A stretch of DNA of 64,000 bases. It comes from Oasisia sp. SBJ-2009 (Eukaryota; Annelida; Polychaeta; Sabellida; Siboglinidae). The notes below the pieces were generated by a model, which was not told the origin of the DNA, made no database searches, and saw only the letters and a program-made list of their open reading frames with translations. The position numbers were made by a program, and so were the translations under genes. How positions within the stretch are numbered: position 1 is the stretch's first letter; each line of letters starts with the position of its first letter. The stretch is taken from contig OZ024856.1 in NCBI GenBank assembly GCA_964017155.1, positions 46,754,765 through 46,818,764 on the forward strand, in the 5' to 3' direction. Positions 34,766 through 47,880 of this stretch are shown in pieces.

Positions 34766-34955
34766 CTGTCAATAAGACACTTGGCGAACGCTGCATCAGT
34801 TTTGATGCCGGTCATTACTTCTGAGTTCTGTCTGAATCCATAAACTCTTCGCCTATGTACACTTTTGCGGGCGGTCGATTTCGTTTCTGTTCTGCTTGTG
34901 CCCTTTTCTTTGCCGAGTCGGTGGCATATTTCCGTGGGCGACCACGCATTGACAT
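34766..34955 (-). pseudogene. Decayed gene, first recognised exon (MRGRPRKYA-type N terminus)
   Basis: The minus strand starts MSMRGRPRKYATDSAKKRAQ and continues with AEQKRNRPPAKVYIGEEF. An AT-hook-like RGRPRKYA plus Lys/Arg-rich start is common in uncharacterised, often repeated invertebrate proteins. A one-base shift near 34,825 is needed to reach SEVMTGIKTDAAFAKCLID and the donor AG|GTTAGT at 34,765. That end (phase 2) matches the acceptor at 32,864. With the frameshift and two later stops this copy is a pseudogene. Whether the gene belonged to a transposon or the host is not decided. Confidence 0.55.
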
Positions 34956-35341
34956 TTCATATAAAAACGAGTTAAAATGCAAAAGCAAGTCGGATACGAA
35001 ACACGCGTGTACAACGAACGTAAATAGAGGGATGCTATGCTGCCTGGATGGGGTCAAGGCCGATCTCGCGACATCATGTAATCACGCGCTATCACGTGAA
35101 TAAGGCGAAGATAGTCTACCACATAAAACCAGTACGGTAGAAATCTTCAATATGAAAAAGACTATATATTTGGAGGCGCCTCTAAAATAATTTTTACGTT
35201 TTAACAAAAAACGAATTAAAACATGTGGAAAACCGAACCAGTATGTCACAGGGGATACTTGGTAGGTTTGCTTTTTCGTGAAATTAGTCTGAAACGCGAG
35301 GAGCAAAAACAATCGAACTGATAATGGAGTTTTAATTATGA

Positions 35342-35494
35342 GTGCGGCGGCATATAGCTAACATATTGTTCATTTTGTGATACAAGCACCAAATTTGGTA
35401 CACACATAGCTTAAGATATTTAGAAGAAATCTGGATGTTGGGCTGCAAATTGGCATCCTGATTACCATGGCGGCCATTTTCCAAAATGGGGGCC
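35342..35494 (+). repeat. Extra copy of the TIR of the nuclease-like element (copy 2)
   Basis: Duplicate of 4,831-4,983, directly inside the right edge of the TTAA-flanked insertion. Confidence 0.7.
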
Positions 35495-36816
35495 CGTAAG
35501 TGTGTCACGATACACGGCGAGACTCCGCGCGATTGGAGCTGATTTGGGGACTGGTCATTAAAATAATATTCGATGGATGACAGTTGTAACTTCCGACTGA
35601 TGAATATTAGGAAAATCAGGACATAAATATCTTGTGTTATACCTTTCTTATCTTAAATGTCCGATTTAGTATTGAGTTTACCACACTATCATAGACATAG
35701 CGATTTATGTAGTGCAGATAATAGACACTCCCCACAAATTTTAGCCGTATGTGTTTTTGTACTGATTTTGCATTTTACATAGCTGTACGTTGTGGTTTCG
35801 ATAAGCATTTATATCTGACAAATTGTCTAAATGCACATAATCATAACACATGTATACGTTTGGTCCAAGCAGGTTGTACTGTGCGAAAAATGGCACTTTT
35901 CATTATTAGTCAAGATCGCCAAACGCAAGTACTTGCCGCTGTTGCCATGGCAACCACCATTATAATCGATTAAAATTCATGATTTCCGTGATCATTGTCA
36001 CCGGCAAAGTGTTCCACTGCTTTTGCTTGTAATAATCTTTCGGACTGTATAACTGAAATTGTTAGACTGGAACAATTCGATTATTACAACCAAAAACAAA
36101 ACGAAGTCCTATACGTTAACATGGAGAATTTGGACCTTCTGCCTCCAACTGCCCCCAGCCTCGTTTACGCGCGCGAGACTTACACGCCCTATTGAAACAT
36201 AGATGTTCGGGGTCAGCGATTTGATATATATATATATTACTTTTGACCTTCTCCGACATTAACGTCCGCCATTTTTAAAGATGGCGGCCGCCAAGACTAA
36301 TAACCCTATATCTCATGACCTACGCGACCTAGAGGGCTAATCTTATCGTCAAAATATAGGTATGTGGACAGCCGATTCCAGTGTATTGAAATATTTTGTA
36401 TTTGACCTTTGTCGACCTTCGTATCCGCCATTTTATAAAAATTACGTCCGCTAAAACGAATGTTGTCCACACATTTAACGATGGCGGCTTTAAAAGCCAA
36501 ATTTCTTCACATCTTGAAAAATAAACCAGATAGAGAGATAACAATGTCTTCATAATTAAGATTTTACATGCTGCTATTTTTAATATGCTACTTTTGATCC
36601 TGTCGGACATTCGTATCGGTCTTTTTCAAGATGGCGACTAAAAGTGGCGGTTATTTTCTATATTGGCTATCAACAAACGCTATTTACTAGCTAGCCTATA
36701 TTCACGAGAGGAGTATCAACAGTCGTCCCCTCTCTTGATGTTTAGACAAGTTTACGTTAACTCCAAAACGCCTCACAGGTTTAACTCATTGTTTATTTTA
36801 TTTGTGTTGTTAGTGG

Positions 36817-39800
36817 GTGGGGCGGCATAGCTAACATATTGTTCATTTTGTGACACAAGCACCGAATTTGGTACACACATAGCTTAATATATTTAGAAAA
36901 AATCTGGATATTGGGCCAATGCAAATTGGCATCCTGATTACCATTGCAGCCATTTTCCAAAATGGCTGCCAGCAGCTATTAGCATAGAACATTTTTGCCT
37001 CGCCAAGCTGTTGTTTCCATGTTTTTCAGGACACAAACATTATTTACATACACGGTACAGTGCAAAATAGGTTTATTACAATGTAACGAATATTAAATGA
37101 AAGAAAATGCAACAAAATGGCGAGATTGTCTCTCCATATTATAGTGATAACTTGATTAAACCATAGTCTTAGCCAGTAGAGTTAGAAATCTTACGAATTA
37201 GCATAGACCATGTAACAATATTCACTGAATGTACTAAAGCCATTAACTATGCTATTGAAGTTGAGAATTTGGTATTCTCAAAATTGTATTGAGAATACCA
37301 GTGTTATTGTTGAATGCTATCTGAATCATTCTATTAACACATCTAGATCACGTGACAATTTGACAACCTCCCATGGATCATGGCGTGGCTCTTTAATGTT
37401 TGAGTATATGAGAGTCAGCTGGCACATTCTCCCTCGCAGAAGCAGAGGCCTGAGCACTGAAGTGCAGCCTTCTTGCACCTGTAGCGGTTTCTGCAACCAG
37501 TCTTGGTTCCTTCTCTGTTTACCCACCCCCAGTCAGTTGGTGATGGCAACACAGGGTCTGGTAGCAGTTTCTTCCCCCAGATGTGACCACCCTGGTAGAC
37601 TGCTCTCTTGACATGCTCTTTAAGAGCAGCTCGGGTAGGCGGGATTTGTTGCACCGAGTGTTTTCGTGGAAATAGCTTCCTTCTTGCATGGTCCACCTTG
37701 GTGCAGGTGCTGGTTCTGTCAAACAGAAGTATGACAAACCTCTCGATTATGTTCACTGCATCATCGGGGATCTCCTTTGGCCCATCAGCGAGTATCAATA
37801 GTGCATCTGTCTGTTCCGGCAGTGACTTCCATGTTGACCATGTCTTCTTTCCATGTCCAGCAAAGCTGGATACAGTGTCGCAGCTTGTCAAAGCATGGAA
37901 CATTGGTAGGGCACATGACATCTCTGGTCCAAGGCTCACAGCTATTTGGTGGGCTGCCATATAACGAAAGATCTTGCCAGTTACGAATGCTAGCCATAGT
38001 TCACATCCAGCGGGTAGATAATTTATGGCAAACACAGCCAAGACCACAACATCGGTGTCAACAGTGCGAATTAGTATCTGGTGGTGGCCATGCTGTGCAG
38101 CGTGTGTCACATGCAATAGCATACAACTATCAGCTTCTTCAGGGCGGCATGGCGACAGGGTGTGGACATCCTGCAGTAGCTGTGTGCGGAGCACCCCTTC
38201 CCATCGGTGAGGACAACTTCCTTGTCTTCCTTACAGAACGCCTGATCTTGAACAAGAAACTGAATAGTTCTCTCTTATTGCTGTCAATCCGCAGAAAGTT
38301 CTGCCAGTTTCCTGTTAGGGCAGCCTTCCCAACCACATGTCTCCTTACACCCTTTCCGCGCTTGGCTCTTGCTGTGCCTTTCAGGGAGTCATCTTTGTAA
38401 GTATCCCAAACAAGGTCCACACGTGACACACTGCACAGCTGAGAAGAAATATATGGGATACATACTTACTGGGCATATTCATCAAATGTCTTGGCAGCTG
38501 CTGGCTTCATCATCTGTTTGATGGCAGCTCCATCAAGAACTATACAGGTAACATCATGGGTCTTAGTCTGAGATGGAGATAGGTCATCCAGGCATGTCAG
38601 GATGTCACGCTTGGTACCAAGTCGTAATCTTCCTCCATCGGAGAGTGCTGGTGGCCATGCTTGGTTCTCATGCTGAAAGAAGTCTTCCAGATTGCCATCT
38701 CTCGTTTGACAGGTAATGTAGAGTCGTGAGAACAGCTCGAAATCACTTTTCATTAATGTCAGCTGCTGCTCCTCCTTACTTGCCGTCTTTGTCGTTGAGC
38801 CAACAAACAGTTTCAACCAATTGCGATGGATTGTGTCATCAATGGGCTTTGTTCTCTCCATAAGACATTCCTTTGTGAATGTTTGGAACTGTTGTTGGCC
38901 TATCTTCTGTGACTTCTTAACAGCCTCGACTGCTGATGGATCCGCAATATCTTTGCTGTCAAGGACAAGTAGGTAGTCTTCGCTCTCTTCTTCGAATGGG
39001 TTGCCCTGTTCTTCCATTACGTTGCCGAGTGAGCAGACGTCTTTCCTAAATGCATTTTGCACGCTTGCTCTCTGGTCATGGTGGAGCACCTCATCTCGTC
39101 TTCCCATGAGCTGGTGTGCATCTTCAAAGTCTTTAATCAGCGCAGCAACCTCAGGGCCAGCTACCAGCCACCGCTGGAGGGCACTAGGGTTGTCTGTAAG
39201 ACCTACCGCCCCTCCATCACTCTTGATGCAAGCATTATTTTGTTCATGTCCTTGATCAGAGGGGATTGCCGAGAAGACCTGGTTGGTCTTATGAATCGTG
39301 AAATTGCCAGCATTCAATTCTCTGGCAACATCTGGGTGTTTCGTTCGTAGTTCAGTAATGTCACGGAGATGAAAGGGTATCCAGTGGGCATAGTTAGTGT
39401 GGTCCAGAGCAACGAACCAGGGGACACGTTCTGTCAGAGCACCGATGTACATGCTGAAGGAGGACTGCCGCTGGGACCGCACAAAGACCAGTAAACACAG
39501 CTGCAATTACAACTACATTACTGTTGCCCAATACTAGAATTGAGGGCAGCTCTCTTTCCTCTTTGAGCACCATTCATCAAACACCCAAACGTTTAATACT
39601 AATACTAATAATAACACTAATGCTACTACTGCTTTAACCTATGTATTTAACCTATTAATTAAATAAATTTATTTAGCTTATTTGTATATATTTATATTTG
39701 CATATAATTATGTATTTACATGTTTATGTTGTTAGGGCCTCTAAGCAGGTTTTTAACCAAATGGCGCCTTACAAATGTTTCCAAATAATAATACAGTTAA

Positions 39801-40266
39801 TTATACTATTTTATCAATGAGACATCAACATTCTACATAAGTGTAGGTGTGTTTCTGTACTTTTCTAAATAAAAAACAATGTTTGCTCTAGTATCCACCA
39901 TCTGACAAAATAATACTACGAGAACAGGTTTTTACTGATTCATGGCACTATATAATCGAATTATAATTATAATGAAATGACAAATTACTTTGTAATGTTC
40001 CATAGAATTGTGAGTAATTATTTGTCTCTCAGGGGTATTAGAATCTCAATTATATCCATTATTGTAGGTGACTTCATTGATTTAGAAAGTTGATCAATCG
40101 CTGGCGGCCATTTTGAAAAATGGCTGCCAAGGCCACCAGGGTGCGAATTTGCGGTGGCCCAATATCCACTTTTGTTCCCAAGATATCAATCAACACATCT
40201 GCCAAATTTGGTGCTTGTATCACAAAATGAACAATTGGTTTGATATGTTGAGCTATGCCGCCCCAC
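36817..40266 (-). mobile_element. TIR-bounded DNA element carrying a nuclease-like gene (copy 2)
   Basis: Same ends as 6,305-9,714: GTGGGGCGGCATAGCT at the left, its reverse complement ending at 40,266. A 10-bp minisatellite follows at about 40,300-40,361. Confidence 0.7.
37415..39506 (-). pseudogene. Nuclease-like (PIN/XPG-like) protein with Cys-rich tail, decayed, copy 2
   Basis: Duplicate of the remnant at 6,879-8,958, with the same in-frame TAA after FDEYAQ and the same two frameshifts, so the gene was dead before the two copies diverged. Differences are mostly single substitutions plus the 12-bp in-frame stretch around KIGQQQFQT, which is probably ancestral because the QQ-containing form flows without a gap. 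Confidence 0.75.
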
Positions 40267-40299
40267 TATATGGTCTCTCAAGGGGTTTGACTAGGAAGC

Positions 40300-40361
40300 G
40301 CACGACCACGCACGACCACGCACGACCACGCACGACCACGAACGACCACGCACGACCACGT
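40300..40361 (+). repeat. 10-bp minisatellite (CACGACCACG)n, copy 2
   Basis: Same array as 9,748-9,809. Confidence 0.95.
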
Positions 40362-40936
40362 AATATATGGTGTTGATAGATAATTTGGTCATTGATTGTT
40401 TATGTATGGTTTGTGTGAGCATTACTAAACAAATTGAACCTGTACATCACCCAGGAATTACACAATTTGGGTATTTTATGCGATCGTCTGAACGAGTATT
40501 TTCTAATGGCACAGTAGCGCTACCTAGTGAATGACATTGCAACTATAAGATTAAATAAGGGCAAGTGCCAAAAGTGCTAAGTAACGGTAAATTAACGTAT
40601 CGGAAATGTTCTGTTAAGTTAATCATTCCAACAAAAACATACAAGCTATATATTTATTCTTGATATGTTACATTACCATTTCTGCACACTTTTTGCAAAA
40701 CAGGCACATTTTTAGTTGCTTAATTCCACGTAGCAAAATGGTTGTTTTTATATTCCACGTTTCAATAAAATAATACATGGAATTGTGCCATGTTGGAAAC
40801 GTTTTTGTGAACCATTTTACGGTGTCCACAGACTTGCTGTTTATAATTTGAAGACCAGATTGAAAAAACATAAATATTACTATCAACATTAATTTTAGTT
40901 TGAGGTAATGTTTATGACATCTGATTTTTTCCTACA

Positions 40937-40993
<57 letters not shown>

Positions 40994-41795
40994 ATACACT
41001 GCATATGTATTAATATTATATACACACATACATGCGTGTGTATACAATATTAATCATTTCACTTATGAACAGTACCAGTACAGACTGCAGATTAAATTAT
41101 GTACAGCAAATTGCAATGCATTATATAATGTTAAAGGAAATAAAGGAAATGAAAGCACATTGTTTGATTCGATATTATATTCCACGCTACAATATATTGA
41201 AAAATGTTAATCAACCCAAAATATAAAACTATAAATTCCACATTTCATGTTAAATGCCACTGGACTTGTCCTAATATACATATTTCTGCTGTCATAGAAA
41301 TAATTTATTTGCACACAAAAAAACTTAAACATTATAATTGTGTGTAACAATGATGTCTAAATTACCACTATGCAGACAAATCTCAATTTCGTTTCTCATA
41401 TAAATATTATTACTGCAATCAATGACATTTAGAAAACAAAAAATTGTTTACTATTTTTGAGTAAATTCACCACTGTTTTGAACTATCATCAATGGCTTTA
41501 GAAATTAGTAAAATAGATTCCTGACATTTTGATATTGTACTTTAAATCTAGGTAATGTTGGAAATAACTGTTGAGGTACCAATTCAGACATTGTTTCAGC
41601 AGGCACAACTGACACCAAGGCATTATGCAATCTCGTAATCATGTAACAATGTGCCAGTCATCCATGGATGGATCAAGGTGCTATAGGAATTTGAAGGCGG
41701 ATAGGCAGCTTTATAGAGATAGGTTTTCAGATGCTGGCAGAACGAAACTATATTTCCTTCTAATTCTAATATAATAAGGAATGTAAAGAGGGCTA
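40362..41795. other. AT-rich non-coding sequence, copy 2
   Basis: Matches 9,810-11,234. The TA/CA run at about 40,935-40,993 differs in length and order from its partner at 10,387-10,435. Confidence 0.5.
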
Positions 41796-42102
41796 CTACT
41801 GATTAATTGTTCGTAGCTGTCTGGAATTTCTCGCTGGAGCGAGCATCGAACATGCTTGTTGCGTTGATGAGAGAGTTTGATAGGCTATACTGTACAAATC
41901 TTTAAAATAATATGATAGTGCACAAGGAGCCAATACCATGATTTCAAAGCGGCACTGAGTGAAACGAGGAGAACATATGATTATCCTTGCTAAACAATGT
42001 TTGACAAAGTTTTGCTATATAATTGTTTGCAGTATTGTAAAGGAAGGAATTGCAGCAGTCAATTCTGCTGCTTACTAGAGGTGTTGCAATGGTTTTGGCA
42101 AT
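41796..42102 (-). pseudogene. LINE reverse transcriptase fragment, 3' part, copy 2
   Basis: Duplicate of 11,235-11,546. It lacks about nine bases present in copy 1 (near 42,006), which removes part of the KLQHVKHC stretch. Confidence 0.75.
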
Positions 42103-42110
42103 GCCAATGG

Positions 42111-44262
42111 CAGTGTTCCAGCTAGGCCATTTCCCAAGGGCGCAACGCCCTGTCCTCATTTACATGCGCCCTGTGCCTTTTGTCTTGCGCCCTGTGCCTT
42201 TTATTAGCGCCCTGGGGCAAGTTTCATGAAGCCGTGTAACTTTACGCGCAATTACGCGGTCTACTGGTCGTAGCTAACAGCGAATAGACAATGCAGCGTA
42301 CGGCCGGTTTCATGAGACCAATTTAGCATTCGCGCCAGTAGCATTGACCCCCTTACGTCGCGGTGGGGAGGGAATCCCTGTATTTGTGATGTGTCGATCT
42401 GAGCTTCCTTTTTTCTTTCTAGCTGTGCCTTTGTCGTTCGTATAGCAAATGGGAAGCTATGATGAATGTAAAGGATATCCAGTGTATACATTAAAAATAA
42501 TAATGTTGAGAGTGGGCGTGTCGGGAGCATACCGTACATTTTCAACTTCGGGAGCATACCGTAAATATTTCAACCAGCGTAAAGTTACGCCTACTAAATA
42601 CATGGTGCAGCTAAGTGCAACTATGGAGCAGACTCACGAAACGCAACTAGTGTAACTTGACGACGTCTTAGGCTTACGACGGGTTATCGCCCGCTACGAC
42701 GTCGTAAGTAGCCGCTATGAAACCGGCCCCTGTCCTTTAGCAGTAGCCTGGTGCAATTGCCAGTGGGGCTAAATTGTCTGAGACAGCTCAACAGCTGAGT
42801 GCTGGCTTCCCACTGACTTGAAACAATTGTATCCAATTAACCACTTCAAAGATTTCCATGTGGGACAAGGGCAATAAAGTATAGGAGCCCTTCTAGACCA
42901 CCCAGATGCAGCCTGTTCTATTGGCTCTATTATTGGGTGATGTAATCAACTGATGTTGTTGACAATATGAAGTAGTTTAAAACATTGTAGCAAGGGAGTT
43001 GGCTGCACTTCCAAGTACTGGAAAGTCAATTTCTATGTGATCCACTTGTACTAGTTAATAAAGTTATGGGGACACTTTTTCTGTTGTACATGACAAACGT
43101 TTTTTTGTAATTTATCTAGACCTGGGAAATTGTAAACTGTTTAAATAAAATAAGTGCTAAAGGGATACAATATGAAGGCCTATCAATATTAAAATAAACA
43201 GTGATATTTGTGCTATTTATACAGCAATGTTGTATTCAAACAGAAATTGTCCCTGAATTCTTTATTTCTGAATACATGTACAGTACTATATGAGTTAATG
43301 TTATTATTATGCATTCTGTAAATGTCAGTATGCCACGTTTAATGGAAAACTTTCATCAACACAATAATTCGAAACTCACAAATACATGTTAAATATTGTA
43401 GAACATTTACCAAAAAATAGATATACTGTGTTAGACAATATAATAATTATTACAAAGTGACCAGTGTTTTATTTGATATATTGCACATTAATTGATAAGT
43501 AATGCCATTAATAATAAATGTCCACTAGGCTTATACTTTTTCTTGAAACCACAAACAAGTGCTGCAGTTGACTACTAAGTTTCTACTATAGCCAGTTATA
43601 GGATGTTAAATTGATATTTCACAATAAAACAAAAGTAATGCAACAGTGGTCCCACCTAGACAGTGGCTCATCAAATTCATCCCTGGTCAGTAAAAGGGTA
43701 TAGTGGATATAGATAAGTAATTATACTTAACCATCTGTGTTTAATGCGTTGCATATTGGCGAATGAAGACAGAAAGAAGTATGTGGACATCAATGTCTCA
43801 GAGAAGAGACTGCCACTCTGCGTCAAAATGTTAGTTAGCGATTTATATATAGATAAATGATTAAGGAATTGTTGGAATGGAGTGTTATCCAATGGTTTGC
43901 ATACCCTACAATAGTTGCGTTACCAATAAAACACCCTGTACCCTACTAATGTTCATAATATTACTATAATACATCATGCATGTTTGGGACATCTGGTGCA
44001 TATGACTGCATTTCCGCTGGGCAACACTGAGTTACTTAGCTAGTTGTAATCGGTCAATATATGATACTGCCACAAGCTCCATTTCATGAAAATTAACTAA
44101 ATACCACTTTTTTTTTACTTAACTCTGGTATTAGTAATTACCAAAGTTAAGTAAAATACACGTATTTCAAAAGATGTGCCCTCACAAATGTCGTTCACGC
44201 ATAAAAGTGACCTCCGTCTGCCAACTGCACCCTGTCCTTTTCAAGACCTAGCTGGAACACTG
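42111..44262. mobile_element. hAT-like non-autonomous element, copy 2
   Basis: Same element and same site as 11,555-13,701, including the nested MITE at 42,214-42,730. Confidence 0.7.
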
Positions 44263-44540
44263 TCAATGGAAAGTGAGATATACTGGTGAAGATTGCACAT
44301 ATGGTAAAAACAGCAGTGCCATGTTTTTAATATAATTTATGTTGTTTGAAATTGAAGTTTTCATCAAACGTTACTCCGACATTTAGCATTGAGGTGGCTG
44401 ATGTGATACTCAGACTCAAAAAATGTGTCCGGGAAAAGCCACCAAGTTTTCTCTGCTGCATTGGGGTACCAACAACGAGAAAGTCAGTCTTATTTGCATT
44501 AAGCTTCAATTTACTGTTTTTCATCCAGACAGTCCCTGAG
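44263..44540 (-). pseudogene. LINE reverse transcriptase fragment, 5' part, copy 2 (MULE-free)
   Basis: Duplicate of 16,113-16,340 joined directly to the 13,709-13,741 equivalent. Here CFYHMCNLHQYISLS runs without a break through GGTAAAAAC (44,303-44,311), so this is the empty MULE site. Confidence 0.85.
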
Positions 44541-44957
44541 CTAATTTAGGGAGCAACATGTGTCTGGTGTGGCCAAAGAAATGTAGATTTGTGTCTCATC
44601 TGCTTTAAGGCTTTAACCTTCACTGTACATACTCTCACTTCTATTTCGTTTCTTTCTTTCTGTTCTACCCCTGGCACTGCTGGCAGACAAAGATTAATCT
44701 GCACCTGGCGGAAGTATTTTGTCCACAGGTTTTATGTTAGGCTAACCACACACAAATTATTATGTCAAACTTAAAAACATAAAATACCTAAAGAACCATG
44801 ATGTTAGAAAGACTTCCAGGTCCCTATGATATGAATAATACATTAAGCAAAGAGAAAACGTATTTATTTCTTAACAAAATTACTCGCTGTATGTAGGCAC
44901 ATCCCTATGAAAATATGAAACATAAATTATGTTTTTATAAATAAAAAACAGTAAACC

Positions 44958-47880
44958 TTGATCATTACAAAAAAGTTCCTTTTTCTTAATACATTTTGTA
45001 GCAGAAACTTAAAATTGCAAAACATAAAATACACACATATTCAACTAATAAATAATAATTATAACAGGAATAATTCGTATAACAAGTAGAACAGGGGACC
45101 ACTGCTTTTCCATTTGAGAAAGCACTCCAGCCAGCTGCCTGTTAAATTTGACCTGGCACTGTTAGGTAATTAGGATTAAATGTCAGTCTGAAGCAAGTCT
45201 GTTTATACATGTTGGCTTTATGGTGAGACCCCCTGGGAATATTGGCCTGCATTTGGTGGCACAGTGATGCTAGAATGGGTAAATAATTACCCTGCTTTCT
45301 GGATAAGGAAGAAAATCCACAATCTGTCCCAGTCATCTCATGTGCCCAGATGTTCCCAAACTGGGCTACACCTACCCACAGGGGTATGCTAGAGGTTACA
45401 TAAAGGTTAGGAGATGGCTTGGCTGAAAACAAATATGACATGTTGTAGCCATGTAGGTCTCTGTCCTGCTGACTGTGTAAATGTAAACTGTGTAAAGTGT
45501 TTTTTTTAACCGGACTGACGTGATTAATTACGTTTACGGTTCTTGTACAAGGCAAACTGATAAGGCAGTAATATAGTAATGAATTTGGACGCGTGCATAA
45601 AGCAAAATACCCACTAGTCTAAGTTAGAAGGGTAGATACCACCATTAATTTACCATAGGCGGCCATTGAAACGTTTCTTTGATTTCCCGCCAGGTTTTTA
45701 TATCAATGTTATTGAAAAGTTCACACACTAAGTAGCCTCCATTCACACATATCATATATAAAATTCGTGAAAATCTTTTTCTCCTACAATCCAATCTCTA
45801 ACCTGACACCCCTCCATTTCTGCTCCAATCAGCCGGCGATTGCCCATGTTGACACCTCTAGGCCGAACTACAACTGTATACATACGCGCGTGGTCACTGT
45901 CTGACAAATGTCATTATTTCACAGCTCTGATGCCATGCTGCACAAAAAAATTATTTCTACTCAACCAGTCCTACATTCATTGCTTCCAGGAATTTACAAA
46001 AACTGCACAATGCAGTTCTTTTAAGCAGGACTACTAATGGCGTACGACTCCATTTGGTGGTATGTCCCCAGAACACAAGAAGCACCGACAGCTCCAGTGC
46101 ACAGAAAGGAATGACGTCACAGAAGCGATTATTTTTGCCGCCACCTAGCGAGTGGAGTGTTTATCACTTTATTTAGCAGTTTCCATTCGCTAGGTGGTGA
46201 AGCAAGTGTGAGCGTAAATAGAGGAAATTCATCGATGAACCGTTTTTCCATTTCTTGAACAGATTACTTATAACAGGTAATTAAGAATTATGCTGGTCAC
46301 AAGCTTTGACGTGTGTTCCAGTATTGTTGATGGATTATACATTTTAAGACAATAACGAAGCTATCGGATGGATGTAGTAACCAAAAAATATTTAATTTTC
46401 GACCAGCGTCGATGCCGTTTGACGTGCACGGGGCAGCATTGAACGTTGTTTCGCCGGGGGTAGGGTGGTCGGACCAAATTTTTCTTTCGAAACAAAAAAT
46501 AAACAAAAAATGTTCCCTTATAGTAGTTACTATAAGAAGTATAACGGTAGTTGTTTCATGTCTTTATGTGAAATATTCAGCAAACTACAGCTGTTTAAAG
46601 TTACAAATTTCATGACATTTTCTGACGGTTTGCTAATATGTGTAATTTTGCTTATAAACCACACACATTTAATTTTTTTCAATTTTCCCCTGGTCATAAC
46701 CACTAATTGAAGTGTAACTGAGATCTGTGCTTGTTTCATGTATGTAGATGAAATGTTAAGGAAACTGCAATTTTATGAAATTACAAATTAAAAAGAATTT
46801 CTGCCAATTTTCTGACAGATTTAATCTTGCCAATTACATATATTAAATATTAATGAAACTGCAATTTTATTTTAAAATTGTTTTATTATCATTCTCCTAT
46901 TTAATTTTTTACCTAAATCACAAGATTTGTTTTTATTATACTGATTTTGTTGTAAACTAAGATGAAGGCCAATGCATACCTATTTTTTTAATTCAATATA
47001 TAAAGTATCATAATTTTACAATAAGATGTTGTACAAATTACATATATTCTCAAAACTAAATACTAATTCATGTAAAACTGTCATCAAAGAATACCCCAGT
47101 AACAACATACAAAAGTCACGTATAATATAATTTTATAAACATTAATGGTAAATTCTTATCAAATATATTTTTTTTTAATTTAATGTAGCCTAACCAACAC
47201 AAAAGTATGAATAGTATGCTAAAAAAAGGGGAAATAATACAATAATACCAATAAACAAACTAATATAAATTAGCTACATTAAACATGGCACTAATTAAGT
47301 AGTTTACACAGTTACATGTGCAAGCATAAGTACTTGCTAACTATTAATAATAGTATTAATCAAAGACACCCGCTATCGATCACGTAAATATCAGAGTGCT
47401 TTGCATACCACAAAGCATCGCGCGCACGGGGAACAAGGCAAAATGGCAATGTCTTTTGAGGCAGGGGCTCCATAAACGGACTTTATGGCCATTTGCGCAA
47501 TCAATTAGTAAGCCATCACTATAATCATATTATCGTCCATACAATTCTTTACACTTCTGCGTATGAAGCATGCTGAAGCAACTTAAATAAATAGTCACAA
47601 AACATCGTTAAACATAGGCCATTTTAACTGACTAATTACTATAACTTTTTATCGATGGATTATCATGATATTTATATGATCACATTCATTTATCTTTCTT
47701 CTCTAATTATAACTTTTCAAAATGGCCGTACTCATTAACATAATCTCGCAAGCAATTTTGAAAGATGGGGCCTGTCAGCGTGATCCAACATGGCCGCAGG
47801 CATAAACAATGAAAACCAAATACGACACCGAGCAGACAAAAATCATATTCTCATTATAACAAATCATTATCTCATTATAA
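44958..47880. other. Intergenic AT-rich sequence upstream of cyclin K
   Basis: No supported gene. A 137-codon minus frame at 45,142-45,555 has no motif or splice context I recognise. A short stem, CGCCACCTAGCGAGTGGA against TCCATTCGCTAGGTGGTG, lies at about 46,140-46,198, just after a TGACGTCA at about 46,111. 46,500-47,330 is very AT-rich. Confidence 0.45.

Larger units (their letters stand above)
28421..35335 (-). mobile_element. 6.9-kb TTAA-flanked insertion, only in copy 2
   Basis: Copy 1 reads GACCGATGTTAATTATGAGT (about 4,815-4,834). In copy 2 that site is split: GACCGATGTTAA at 28,409-28,420 and TTAATTATGAGT from 35,332. The extra DNA is 6,915 bp with TTAA at each edge, as left by piggyBac or Kolobok transposition. 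The inner ends begin TTAAAGGTTTCC and, reversed, TTAAAACTCC, then share spaced TTCG and TTTTGC words; this is at best a poor TIR. It contains a decayed three-exon minus-strand gene and a SINE. The alternative is precise loss from copy 1. Confidence 0.7.
24687..44957 (+). repeat. Large direct duplication, copy 2
   Basis: Near-identical to 1,091-16,737, offset 23,596 up to the 6.9-kb insertion. It lacks the MULE and has the TTAA-flanked block (28,421-35,335). Other differences include a 12-bp in-frame insertion in the nuclease-like pseudogene (KIGQQQFQT here, KIGQT in copy 1) and about 24 extra bases at 37,262-37,286. Confidence 0.95.

Noticed and set aside
28417..35335. Firm piggyBac assignment for the TTAA-flanked block
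   Set aside because: TTAA edges fit, but the ends lack the usual CCC-start TIR and no piggyBac transposase was found.
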